A DNA stretch of 12,652 bases, taken from NCBI GenBank assembly GCA_002707185.1, contig PAMF01000070.1:1-12652 (forward strand). Reading direction: 5' to 3'. This document shows positions 1-6,840 of this stretch, in pieces. This stretch comes from Chloroflexota bacterium (GTDB taxonomy: Bacteria; Chloroflexota; Dehalococcoidia; UBA3495). The notes under the pieces were generated by a model. The model saw only the letters and a list, made by a program, of their open reading frames with translations, did no database searches and was not told the DNA's origin. Within the stretch, counting starts at the first letter, position 1; each line of letters opens with the position of its first letter. The position numbers were made by a program, and so were the translations under genes.

Positions 1-2
1 GC

Positions 3-191
3 CAAAACGTCGGAGGCCAAATACTATTATATTTAGAGAAGGAAGCATCAAACCGGGGTATAACTCAAATAAGGCTTAATGCACAAGAATATGTAAAATT
101 GTTTTATTCGCTTCACGGATATATTGAGCATGGAGACCTGTTCTTTGAAGCGGGTATTTCGCATATAGAAATGCGGAAGGATATCAAATAG
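3..191 (+). CDS. GNAT-family N-acetyltransferase, C-terminal part (cut by left edge)
   Basis: An open frame enters from the left edge and ends at TAG 189-191, giving 62 residues with no start in view. It reads as the end of an acetyl-CoA-dependent GNAT acetyltransferase of the ElaA/YjcF type. Visible marks are the helix after the acetyl-CoA loop (GGQILLYLEKEASNRGI), then IRLNAQEYVKLFYSLHGY, which matches the family pattern 'L.AQ..A..FY..LGF', and a final GDLFFEAGISHIEM that corresponds to the usual 'G..F.E.GIPH..M' ending. GNAT enzymes of this branch transfer acetyl from acetyl-CoA to a small amine or N-terminus; the substrate cannot be told from this piece. The stop lies 17 bases before the transporter gene on the same strand, so the two are probably co-transcribed. 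The gene is too truncated to judge its length or whether it is otherwise intact. Confidence 0.8.
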   Translation, partial: QNVGGQILLYLEKEASNRGITQIRLNAQEYVKLFYSLHGYIEHGDLFFEAGISHIEMRKDIK

Positions 192-208
192 CACATGATA
201 CATCCACA

Positions 209-1519
209 TTGTCTTTTATAAACCGCCCTATCAAAACCCCTTTCTTCTACGGTTGGTTGATTCTTGCGGTAGTAGCTACCGGAGCTTTCGTTGCCACCAG
301 CATTGCCGGAGTAGTTCTTGGAGGTATCCAGTATTTTATATTCGAAGATACTGGGTGGAATCGTAGCAGTATAGGAGTGGCGGCAGCAGCTGGGGTATGG
401 TGTTCGGGTGTGGTAGCTCCCTTCGCTGGAAGGTTAACTGACAAATACGGACCTAGAACATTAATGCCATTAGGAGCTATATACCTGGGCCTAACATTAT
501 TCGGCCTAGGCTGGTTCCATTCTCTTAAATATTTCTATTTCGCGACTATAACCGCCAGGGCCATTAGTCAACCAATATTAATCGGAGTGGTACCACGAAC
601 CATAGCTGTCAATTTTTTCCTTAAGAGAAGAAACACGGCTCTCGCTCTAACGGGAATGTTCCGACCAATAAGTGGTGCGATTATTGTTCAAATTGTATCT
701 TTGTTTGCCTCCACCTATGGTTGGCGCAGTGCCTTTAGTTTTTTAGGAATATTTAGCTTAGTCCTCAGTCTTCCGATGATATTGATCATAAGACGAAGAC
801 CAGAAGACCTAGGGCTATTGCCCGATGGTATTCGTCATGAAATCAGTGATAGTAACGAGACAGTACTTCCAAAATCTGCTGATCTTGAACCAGAAAAATC
901 CAGAGTAACTAATTATGAGCAATCTAGTTGGACTGGGCGGGAGGTTTTGAGAACCCCTGCATTTTGGTTGGTTGCTCTAACTGTTATGTGTAGTATCACA
1001 GGTAGTTCTGCAATTGGTTTTAGCATGGTGCCATATTTAGCCGAGGAGGCCAATCTTCCAGCATCTGCTGCAGTTGGTGTCCTAAGTCTAAGCACTTTCT
1101 TATCATTATCCAATTTAGGCTGGGGGTACGTAGCAGATAAGATCTCTCCCCGGTGGGCAATGATGATAGCGCTGACTGGCTCAGGGGGAGTAATACTCTA
1201 TCTGTTTTTGGTAAATTCCATCGTATCAGGATATGTATTTGGATTTTGCTGGGGAATAATCCATAGCTCTCTAGAAGTTATTGTGTATATGATATTAGCC
1301 CAGTATTTTGGAAGAGTTTCGTACGGGGTGATAGCCGGATCCCTAAGGCCTTTTGAAGCAGCAGGGCTGGGATTAGGGCAAATACTAGGACCTCTGATGT
1401 ACGACTTGTTGGGCAATTACAGTAGCATGATCATCATGTCTGGTGGGCTACAGCTGGTCGCGGCATGTTTTATATTCCTAGCGCGTCCTCCTCGGAGGAA
1501 CCTCAGTATAACTAACTAA
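209..1519 (+). CDS. MFS transporter, oxalate/formate-antiporter-like (monocarboxylate type)
   Basis: A 436-residue major facilitator superfamily carrier with about 12 membrane helices in two halves. The N-terminus has the FFYGWLILAV opening common in the oxalate:formate antiporter/monocarboxylate branch. MFS motif A is visible as GRLTDKYGPR at residues 74-83, with its weaker repeat GWGYVADKISPRW around 304-316 in the second half. A charged cytoplasmic loop (about 207-247) separates the halves. By family the substrate is likely a small organic anion moved across the inner membrane; which one is unknown. The start is a TTG at 209: no ATG or GTG lies in frame between the upstream stop (146) and there, the first in-frame ATG is near residue 150, and no clear Shine-Dalgarno sequence precedes it, so the exact start is uncertain. 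It follows the acetyltransferase closely and converges on the dehydratase operon, whose substrate it might import (inference). Confidence 0.88.
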   Translation: MSFINRPIKTPFFYGWLILAVVATGAFVATSIAGVVLGGIQYFIFEDTGWNRSSIGVAAAAGVWCSGVVAPFAGRLTDKYGPRTLMPLGAIYLGLTLFGLGWFHSLKYFYFATITARAISQPILIGVVPRTIAVNFFLKRRNTALALTGMFRPISGAIIVQIVSLFASTYGWRSAFSFLGIFSLVLSLPMILIIRRRPEDLGLLPDGIRHEISDSNETVLPKSADLEPEKSRVTNYEQSSWTGREVLRTPAFWLVALTVMCSITGSSAIGFSMVPYLAEEANLPASAAVGVLSLSTFLSLSNLGWGYVADKISPRWAMMIALTGSGGVILYLFLVNSIVSGYVFGFCWGIIHSSLEVIVYMILAQYFGRVSYGVIAGSLRPFEAAGLGLGQILGPLMYDLLGNYSSMIIMSGGLQLVAACFIFLARPPRRNLSITN

Positions 1520-1575
1520 TTACCAATGTTTCGTCGATTCAGGTTAAATACCTAGATGACAAAATTCAAAGCATA

Positions 1576-1875
1576 TTAAGCAGATGCTACAGAATTAATA
1601 ACTTTTACTTCCATTTTAGCTATATGGCTAGTGGGACGATCTGCTAATTCAGTTCTCTCTGGCGATGCGAAATACTCTGCTTCTTTGGCCTGAATTTCTG
1701 AAGCATCGTTAAATTGGCGTATCCATATAAATTCCGTCCGGTCTACGTTGACCCAGGTGCTTTGAACAGGGATACCCAATCGATCATGTAAGGGCCTTAT
1801 GTGTTCATTGAATAAATTAATCCAAGAATCCATCATCCCACGATTTATAGTGTAAATACGTAACTGGTATACCAT
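1576..1875 (-). CDS. NIPSNAP family protein
   Basis: A 99-residue protein that fits one NIPSNAP domain (dimeric alpha/beta-barrel fold). It opens with MVYQLRIYTINRGMMDSWINLF, matching the family's 'lRtYti.pG....f...f' start, followed by a central Trp/Phe-rich strand (TEFIWIRQFND) and the helix with EAEYFASPE typical of the family. Bacterial NIPSNAP proteins of this size are often encoded beside catabolic enzymes, but their reaction is mostly unknown. The ATG at 1875 has a strong ribosome binding site (GGGAGG, 6 bases before it). It is the last gene of the - strand operon, 33 bases after the enolase-superfamily gene, which suggests a role in the same pathway, perhaps as a small accessory or isomerase-like enzyme (inference). 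It is cytoplasmic, with no signal peptide. Its end faces the transporter end across 56 bases. Confidence 0.82.
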   Translation of the reverse strand: MVYQLRIYTINRGMMDSWINLFNEHIRPLHDRLGIPVQSTWVNVDRTEFIWIRQFNDASEIQAKEAEYFASPERTELADRPTSHIAKMEVKVINSVASA

Positions 1876-1908
1876 TCCAACCTCCCATAACCCAATATAA
1901 ATAAAAAG

Positions 1909-2994
1909 CTAATTAACCTGATATTTCTTGATCACGTCTTGATCAAATTTCAATCCCAGTCCCGGCTTGTCGGGCACCAGTATCTCCCCATTTTCTATTT
2001 TAGGGGTCTCTTCAAATAGTCTCAGTGTCCAGGGCATATATTCAACTGTTAAACCATTAGGGATTGCAGCAATGTTGTGAACCTGGATCTCAGGAATCAA
2101 GTGACTTACCACCGGCAGATTAAATGCTTCTGCCATACCAGCAACTTTCCTAAACTGCGTAATCCCGCCTACCCGAAGAAGATCAATCATCACTATATCA
2201 ACGGATCTCGCCTCTAACATGTGACGAAAAGGCCGAATTCCATACACATATTCTCCAGCTGCAATAGGAGTATTCAAAGAATCTGCTACTCGTGCAAGTC
2301 CTTGATAATCATCCCTGGCCACCACGTCTTCCAACCAAAACAAGTGATACTGTTCAACTCTTTGACCTATGTCAATAGCTTGATTAACATTCCAAAGCTG
2401 GTTTATATCACACATTAAATCTATATCATCACCTATAGCTTCCCGAAGAACCCTGATACGAGCAACTTCCTTTTCTGCTGTATCCTCTGCGCCCATTTGA
2501 GTCTTCATTTGCTTAAACCCTGACTCAACTAATCTAGGTCCTGCCTCCGCTAAATATTCTACGTTCATAGGTCGCATTAAAGCTCCACTTGCATATGTAG
2601 GAGCTCTATCCCTATACCCGCCTAGTAGAGAGCAAACAGACTGTCCCAGGGCCTTACCCTTGATATCCCAAAGAGCCATATCTACGGCAGAGAGGGCTAA
2701 CGTAAAAATCCCTTCAGGACCCGCAGAACCTGAAATAAACTTCAACCTTTCTGAAATAGCTTCAACTGGATAAGGGTCTTCACCAATAATTAAATTACAA
2801 AGGTCATCGACAGATTGTTTGAGAGCTTGAGTTAAGGCTCCACCAAAAAAAGTTACCCCTATCCCTTGGATACCTTCGTCGGTATCCAGTTCCAAGGTAA
2901 CGAATTCTCTGGTACCTTCCTGAGGGATTCCCACTACCAGTGGGTTGTCCGCCGGCGTTTGAAGGACACGAGTTGTAGCTTTGCTAATTTTCAT
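1909..2994 (-). CDS. Enolase-superfamily (mandelate racemase/muconate lactonizing) enzyme with a KxQ motif
   Basis: A 361-residue enzyme of the enolase superfamily, of ordinary length. The capping domain occupies about residues 1-130 and the TIM barrel about 135-340. Magnesium ligands are visible as D196 (CDIN), E222 (WLED) and E248 (AAGE). The mandelate-racemase-type dyad is present as D271 (MIDLLRVGGIT) and H298 (VSHLIPE), with E318 (VEYMPW) as the expected electrophile. At the end of the second barrel strand the usual K-x-K is K164-T-Q166, so the second lysine, the S-face base, is replaced by Gln. The family abstracts the proton alpha to a carboxylate; with only the His-Asp dyad as a strong base, a sugar-acid dehydratase is more likely than a two-base racemase (inference). 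The ATG at 2994 has AGAGGA at suitable spacing. It is the second gene of the operon, 91 bases after the ThDP gene, and is likely cytoplasmic. The substrate is unknown. Confidence 0.9.
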   Translation of the reverse strand: MKISKATTRVLQTPADNPLVVGIPQEGTREFVTLELDTDEGIQGIGVTFFGGALTQALKQSVDDLCNLIIGEDPYPVEAISERLKFISGSAGPEGIFTLALSAVDMALWDIKGKALGQSVCSLLGGYRDRAPTYASGALMRPMNVEYLAEAGPRLVESGFKQMKTQMGAEDTAEKEVARIRVLREAIGDDIDLMCDINQLWNVNQAIDIGQRVEQYHLFWLEDVVARDDYQGLARVADSLNTPIAAGEYVYGIRPFRHMLEARSVDIVMIDLLRVGGITQFRKVAGMAEAFNLPVVSHLIPEIQVHNIAAIPNGLTVEYMPWTLRLFEETPKIENGEILVPDKPGLGLKFDQDVIKKYQVN

Positions 2995-3085
2995 GACAAT
3001 TCCTCTTTAACAATACCTTTATTCTTCCACTATCCATCCGGTTGACGGATCCCCGAATCGGACGTCTTGACTACCACGCTGGAAA

Positions 3086-3688
3086 CTAACGCGATGACCT
3101 GAACTCTCCCATTAACGCCTCTATCGCTTCAGGAGTCCTTCGCGTACTCGGCCCGCTGGCGGATGCCCGTTCCTCCGAGTAACGGATGTTCGGAATAACC
3201 TTGCAAGCTACCAAAATCGGTCCCTCTTCGTTCATAATGCCCGAAATCTGGGTAGCAAAGTCTTCTAAATTATCGAATTGGTACGAGTTAGCATATCCGG
3301 ACGATCGCCCTAATTCTGCATAGTCGGTAGTACCAGCTCCCGGAACCTCTTGCCCTCCGGTGGTAGCGTACACTCCATTATCCATAACAAAGTGATAAAA
3401 ATTTTTAGGAGCCTTAGTAGCGGTGGTAACAAGAGCGCCTAAATTCATCAACAGGCTCCCGTCACCATCAAATACGATAACTTTTGTATCGGGTCGCGCC
3501 AGCGCCAGTCCAAATCCAAAGGAGCAAGTTTTGCCCATAGCTCCACTCGCAGGGACATCTCTATTAATATTATTAGAGACTTGGGACCATCCCACGTTGG
3601 CACGCATAGCAGGAACCACAATAGCATCACCACGAAGATTCTCGATTAAACGCATCATCTCAATTTGATCGATCATATCGGTTCTCAC
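3086..3688 (-). CDS. ThDP-dependent decarboxylase beta-type subunit (sulfopyruvate/phosphonopyruvate decarboxylase-like)
   Basis: A 200-residue protein consisting only of the C-terminal, diphosphate-binding domain of thiamine-diphosphate enzymes. The ThDP motif begins with GDGS at 75-78 and ends with DNGVYATTGGQ, where D76 and N104 would bind the metal. AMGKTCSFGFGLALA (50-64) before it and NLGALVTTA after it match the ComE-type beta subunit of sulfopyruvate decarboxylase and the C-terminal half of phosphonopyruvate decarboxylase. In this family the pyrimidine-binding domain, carrying the activating Glu, sits on a separate alpha subunit of similar size; none is encoded next to it here. It probably decarboxylates or otherwise handles a 2-oxo acid together with an alpha subunit made elsewhere. 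It is the first gene of the - strand operon. Two starts are possible: GTG 3688, with GAGGG about 4 bases upstream, or ATG 3676, preceded by AGGTGAG, which fits the family's N-terminus. The exact reaction is unproven. Confidence 0.82.
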   Translation of the reverse strand: MRTDMIDQIEMMRLIENLRGDAIVVPAMRANVGWSQVSNNINRDVPASGAMGKTCSFGFGLALARPDTKVIVFDGDGSLLMNLGALVTTATKAPKNFYHFVMDNGVYATTGGQEVPGAGTTDYAELGRSSGYANSYQFDNLEDFATQISGIMNEEGPILVACKVIPNIRYSEERASASGPSTRRTPEAIEALMGEFRSSR

Positions 3689-3867
3689 CTAGCCCTCTTT
3701 GAATGGTGGCAATTCTACCATAACTCCCTCCATAGCATTATTTCGTCCTAAATCAGGTTAACGGACCGATAGCAAATAGTCCGCTGGAATCGGAGTTAGG
3801 ATAGATGTAATATATATACAATCACTAGGTCCAATTTATTTCACAGTTATGGACGAGGATTCATCTC
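3677..3867. promoter_or_regulatory. Divergent intergenic region between the ThDP operon and arsM
   Basis: This stretch separates two divergent transcription units and must hold both promoters. On the + strand a TACAAT at 3817-3822, inside a TA-rich run (3811-3822), is the best -10 candidate for arsM, about 46 bases before its ATG. I see no convincing -35 partner. No clear ArsR-type operator (imperfect dyad around ATCAA..TTGAA) stands out. I see no ORF worth calling here. Confidence 0.3.
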
Positions 3868-4647
3868 ATGACACTAGAAAACGACAGCATTAAGAAAACG
3901 GTCAAAAATCGATACGGCGAACGGGCTCGAAATGTGATTGAACTGACCATTAACCCTGAAGCTAATCCCACGGGCAGTAGCAACTGCTGTAGTCCTTCAG
4001 ATATGGACAGAGCTCTCCAACTATATTCCGAAAGCGAAATAAACCAACTACCCACTGAGGCCGTAGCTGCCTCAGCCGGATGTGGCAACCCGATAGCCCT
4101 TGCCGGCTTGATACGCGGGGAGCGAGTTTTGGATCTCGGTTCAGGGGGAGGAATAGACTGTTTTTTGGCTGCTCGGCAGGTTGCCCCTGAAGGTCATGTG
4201 ATCGGATTAGACATGACAGAAGATATGTTAAATCTAGCACGACAAAACCAAGCCAAGCTCGGTATAACTAACTTACAGTTTGTTTCGGGAGAAATCGAAC
4301 AAATCCCGCTCCCTGATAATAGCGTCGATGTAGTTATATCCAACTGTGTCGTCTGCCTATCGCCAGACAAAGATGCCGTATTTCAGGAGACTTACAGAGT
4401 CCTCTCCCACGGAGGACGAATACATTTATCGGACATGATGGCTTTATCTGAAAAGGGGCCAACTAAAACTGATTCCGATTCATGGGCTTCTTGCATAGCA
4501 GGGGCAGAACCTAAAGAGACCTATTTAAACAGATTAGTACGCGCCGGATTTGAGAGAATAGAAGTTTCTCAAGAAAGGGAAAAACACGACGATCAAGGTG
4601 TACCCTTGAATGTAGCCAGCGTTAAGGTGGTTGCTATCAAAGGTTAA
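3868..4647 (+). CDS. arsM: Arsenite S-adenosylmethionine methyltransferase
   Basis: A 259-residue cytoplasmic methyltransferase that converts arsenite to methylated arsenicals using S-adenosylmethionine. The N-terminal helix (KKTVKNRYGERAR) and the SNCCSPSD segment are typical of ArsM. The SAM-binding Rossmann motif is VLDLGSGGGIDCFLAA (87-102), with the acidic residue after the next strand in GLDMTEDML. The As(III)-binding cysteines are visible as the CC pair 40-41, C72 (SAGCGNP), C160 (SNCVVCL) and C209 (WASCIAGAEP); the last segment is diagnostic. An additional C163 sits three residues after C160, where many relatives have Asn. The ATG at 3868 has CGAGGA about ten bases upstream. No arsR, arsB/acr3 or arsC is present in the window, so it acts as a stand-alone gene. 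It is divergent from the ThDP operon and convergent with the deacetylase gene. Confidence 0.92.
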   Translation: MTLENDSIKKTVKNRYGERARNVIELTINPEANPTGSSNCCSPSDMDRALQLYSESEINQLPTEAVAASAGCGNPIALAGLIRGERVLDLGSGGGIDCFLAARQVAPEGHVIGLDMTEDMLNLARQNQAKLGITNLQFVSGEIEQIPLPDNSVDVVISNCVVCLSPDKDAVFQETYRVLSHGGRIHLSDMMALSEKGPTKTDSDSWASCIAGAEPKETYLNRLVRAGFERIEVSQEREKHDDQGVPLNVASVKVVAIKG

Positions 4648-4685
4648 ATATCAGACCCAAATATAGTAAAGTATTCCTCCGAAAC

Positions 4686-5396
4686 TCAGTCCATGAGGAA
4701 CCGCTTGAAAGATTCTGCGTAAGCAAATCCTACTTTTTCCCCGGTCCGAGATCGCCAGTCGATTAACTGTTGACCTACGTCCTCCCCAGTAGTCTGGCTA
4801 GAATGAGACTTTAAGGCAGATACCGCAACGTCGATATAATCAGTAACATCAACGAATTTATCATCATCATCATGACCCATTATCCAAACCTCCGACACTT
4901 TATGCGGTTCCAACCCCTCTTCCAACAATTCAGGGTACGTTAACCGATCTCGAGATGATGGAAACACGGCCGATAAAGCCGCCTCACCAGACGCGAGGTG
5001 ATCAGGATGTCCGAAGTAACTGCTGCCGTCCAACCGGCGTAGGGGACTTAGGCAAATTAAAATGTCAGGTTTATAAAACCTGATTTGTCTAACTATGTCA
5101 CGCCTAAGGTTCAACGTTGGTTCCAACATAGAATCTTCATAGTTCAGAAACACCACCTTATGTAAACCTAATACTTGCCCCGCATCTAATTGTTCTTTTT
5201 TCCGGATACTCACCAATTCTTCGCTGGTTAGCTTTGCGTCGTCGGTACCTTTACTTCCATCTGTACATAAAACATAAACTACTTCCCATCCATTGTTGCA
5301 CCACTGGGCAACCGTGCCTGCACAACCCCACTCCGCATCATCCGCATGAGCCACTACAACCATAGCTCTACTGTAATTGGTGTCTAGGCCTACCAT
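4686..5396 (-). CDS. PIG-L/LmbE family N-deacetylase
   Basis: A 236-residue zinc-dependent deacetylase of the PIG-L (LmbE) family, which removes the acetyl group from N-acetylglucosaminyl conjugates; relatives act in mycothiol, bacillithiol, antibiotic and GPI synthesis. The first motif is VVAHADDAEWGCAGT (15-28): H17 and D20 are expected zinc ligands and D19 the catalytic base, with Ala where most members have Pro (AHPDD). The second zinc site is GHPDH (129-133). The tail AYAESFKRF matches the family's ending. The length is normal. The ATG at 5396 follows an excellent ribosome binding site, AAGGAGA. It is the second gene of a - strand pair, 62 bases after the membrane protein gene. Nothing nearby (no MshA/BshA glycosyltransferase, no ligase) shows a thiol cofactor pathway, so the substrate stays open. 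It is cytoplasmic, with no signal peptide. Confidence 0.9.
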   Translation of the reverse strand: MVGLDTNYSRAMVVVAHADDAEWGCAGTVAQWCNNGWEVVYVLCTDGSKGTDDAKLTSEELVSIRKKEQLDAGQVLGLHKVVFLNYEDSMLEPTLNLRRDIVRQIRFYKPDILICLSPLRRLDGSSYFGHPDHLASGEAALSAVFPSSRDRLTYPELLEEGLEPHKVSEVWIMGHDDDDKFVDVTDYIDVAVSALKSHSSQTTGEDVGQQLIDWRSRTGEKVGFAYAESFKRFLMD

Positions 5397-5458
5397 CGAC
5401 AGTATTCTCCTTCATAACGTCATATTTAAAATAGAGGATCTATCAATCTATATTGGGA

Positions 5459-5878
5459 TTACCTCTGTCTAGATCGTTTACGTCGTTTCCCGCGTCTTCT
5501 CGTACTCGAATTGCTCGGGATTTGAGTAGTAGTAGATTGATTATCTGTGGTACCACCATTCACTTGTGCGGTGCGCAAGAAAGTGCGGTACCGAAACCAA
5601 TGAACCTGAGTGAATAAAGTTAACAACACTCCAGGAATTATTAACACTATAGTTAATTCATAGAGTCTACCCAATTTAATCAGCTGCTCCCATACTATCC
5701 AGTAAGTTCCCACGATTAACATGGCCCAGGCAATAGCTCCGGACATTAATCCGTTATGCCAAGGGGACCTGATGATTAGAACAGCCCAGAGAGGCCAAAA
5801 TACCACAGTGGGAAATATAAACCAGTCCTGGTAATACCACGGTTTTAACTGTTCCGAGGGTGGGGTCGGATCTACCAT
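5459..5878 (-). CDS. Hypothetical three-helix membrane protein with basic C-terminal tail
   Basis: I do not recognise this protein. From ATG 5878 it has 139 residues: a short polar N-terminus (MVDPTPPSEQ), three hydrophobic segments at about 20-36, 43-63 and 75-94, all rich in Trp and Tyr, then a Ser/Thr/Asn-rich linker (about 107-126) and a strongly basic end of alternating Arg/Lys (127-139). An upstream TTG at 5887 would add three residues, but it lies only 2 bases from the AAAGG that sits 11 bases before the ATG, so the ATG is preferred. It is probably an inner-membrane protein, and the basic tail is expected in the cytoplasm, perhaps touching nucleic acid or lipid head groups (inference). 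It precedes the deacetylase gene by 62 bases on the same strand and may share its transcript. No catalytic motif is visible. Confidence 0.65.
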   Translation of the reverse strand: MVDPTPPSEQLKPWYYQDWFIFPTVVFWPLWAVLIIRSPWHNGLMSGAIAWAMLIVGTYWIVWEQLIKLGRLYELTIVLIIPGVLLTLFTQVHWFRYRTFLRTAQVNGGTTDNQSTTTQIPSNSSTRRRGKRRKRSRQR

Positions 5879-6144
5879 TCCTGACAAAACCTTTGGTATT
5901 GTAGATTCACGGTTACTAAAAATAGCGGTATCTACAAAATTAAACGAGATTAAAATTAGGCAACCATTGAACGAACTGACAATCTAAGTTTAACACTCCA
6001 CTTTTATCTAGGAAAAGCCGATTTTCCGTCGTTAACCTCAATATTTAACTTCGGCTGTTTGAGTAGATGTTAGAATACGGCATCAATTCCTCTTTACCAA
6101 GTACATGGTTTGAATCAAAAATATCGGATTCAGGTTTTAATTAA

Positions 6145-6840
6145 TTGCCATATTCACATTTGATTGATTTAAGTCACACCATTGACCAATGCATGCCGCT
6201 TTGGCCAGGTGATCCACTAACGGAATTTATCACTGTTGCCAATAGAGATGTTGACGGTTTTTACCTCCGGAAGATTTCCATAGGGGAACATACGGGTACG
6301 CATTTAACTGCCCCACTCACTTTTCATCCCAATGGTAGTTCAATAGATCAATACCCCTTGGAATCCCTAGTTGCCCCCGGAGTAACGGTAGACATCAGGG
6401 ATCGAACCTCGATGAACCCTGACTACACAATGTCCGTCACAGATTTGATTAACTGGGAAAGGAAATATGGACCCATCCCAGACGGGTCTATCGTATTAGC
6501 CCTTACTGGCTGGCAGCAAAAATGGAGAGCCCCAGAAAATTACTTGGGAATAGATACTATGAGTCGTCTTCATTTCCCCGGATTTAGCTTGGAGGCGGCT
6601 CAATTTTTATTGGATCATCGGAGGATACATGGATTAGGGATCGATACACATGGTATCGATCCCGGTCTAGATAATACTTTCAGTGTAAGCAAACTTATGC
6701 TGCAAGAGCCCCGTATAGTACTAGCCAATTTGACTAATTTAAATAAGCTACCGCCCAAAGGTTTTACGTTAACTATCGGAATACTGAAGTTGCAGGGAGG
6801 AAGCGGTTCACCTGCATCCGTACAGGGCAACATACACTAA
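6145..6840 (+). CDS. Cyclase-family (kynurenine formamidase-like) protein with degenerate metal site
   Basis: A 231-residue protein of the putative cyclase family (PF04199: kynurenine formamidase, isatin hydrolase). Family marks are LIDLSHTIDQCMPLWPGDP near the start, the GEHTGTHLTAP segment (47-57), GLGIDTHGIDPG (163-174) and the LTNLNKLPPKGFTLTIGIL ending. Canonical members bind two metals through HxGTHxDxxxH plus a later His and Glu. Here H49 and H53 remain, but the Asp is T55, the following His is T59, the later His is S182 and the Glu is A194. The protein may therefore bind one metal differently, or none, and act on an unusual substrate. The start is TTG 6145; no ATG fits and only a weak CAGG precedes it. 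Its last four bases overlap the end of the converging GlcG/HbpS-like gene. Confidence 0.85.
   Translation: MPYSHLIDLSHTIDQCMPLWPGDPLTEFITVANRDVDGFYLRKISIGEHTGTHLTAPLTFHPNGSSIDQYPLESLVAPGVTVDIRDRTSMNPDYTMSVTDLINWERKYGPIPDGSIVLALTGWQQKWRAPENYLGIDTMSRLHFPGFSLEAAQFLLDHRRIHGLGIDTHGIDPGLDNTFSVSKLMLQEPRIVLANLTNLNKLPPKGFTLTIGILKLQGGSGSPASVQGNIH

Noticed and set aside
3861..4240. Open frames on the - strand across the start of arsM.
   Set aside because: arsM is unmistakable in the + frame with all its motifs; the antisense frames show no domain features.
4648..4685. Possible bidirectional terminator between arsM and the deacetylase gene.
   Set aside because: The 38-base convergent gap has no stable GC-rich stem and no T-run.
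6011..6027. Perfect 6-base stem GGAAAA/TTTTCC with a 5-base loop between the membrane protein gene and the cyclase-like gene.
   Set aside because: Stems this short are expected many times in 12 kb, there is no T-run after it, and it does not follow a gene end; not called as terminator or operator.
2998..6100. Near-identical stretches AATTCCTCTTTAACAA (2998-3013) and AATTCCTCTTTACCAA (6085-6100).
   Set aside because: Both include a Shine-Dalgarno sequence on the - strand, which explains part of the match; 15 of 16 over this window is near chance level.
6111..6132. Dyad TGAATC...GATTCA just upstream of the TTG start of the cyclase-like gene.
   Set aside because: Six-base arms around a 10-base spacer are common by chance; the position is suggestive, but nothing else supports an operator or an occluding hairpin.
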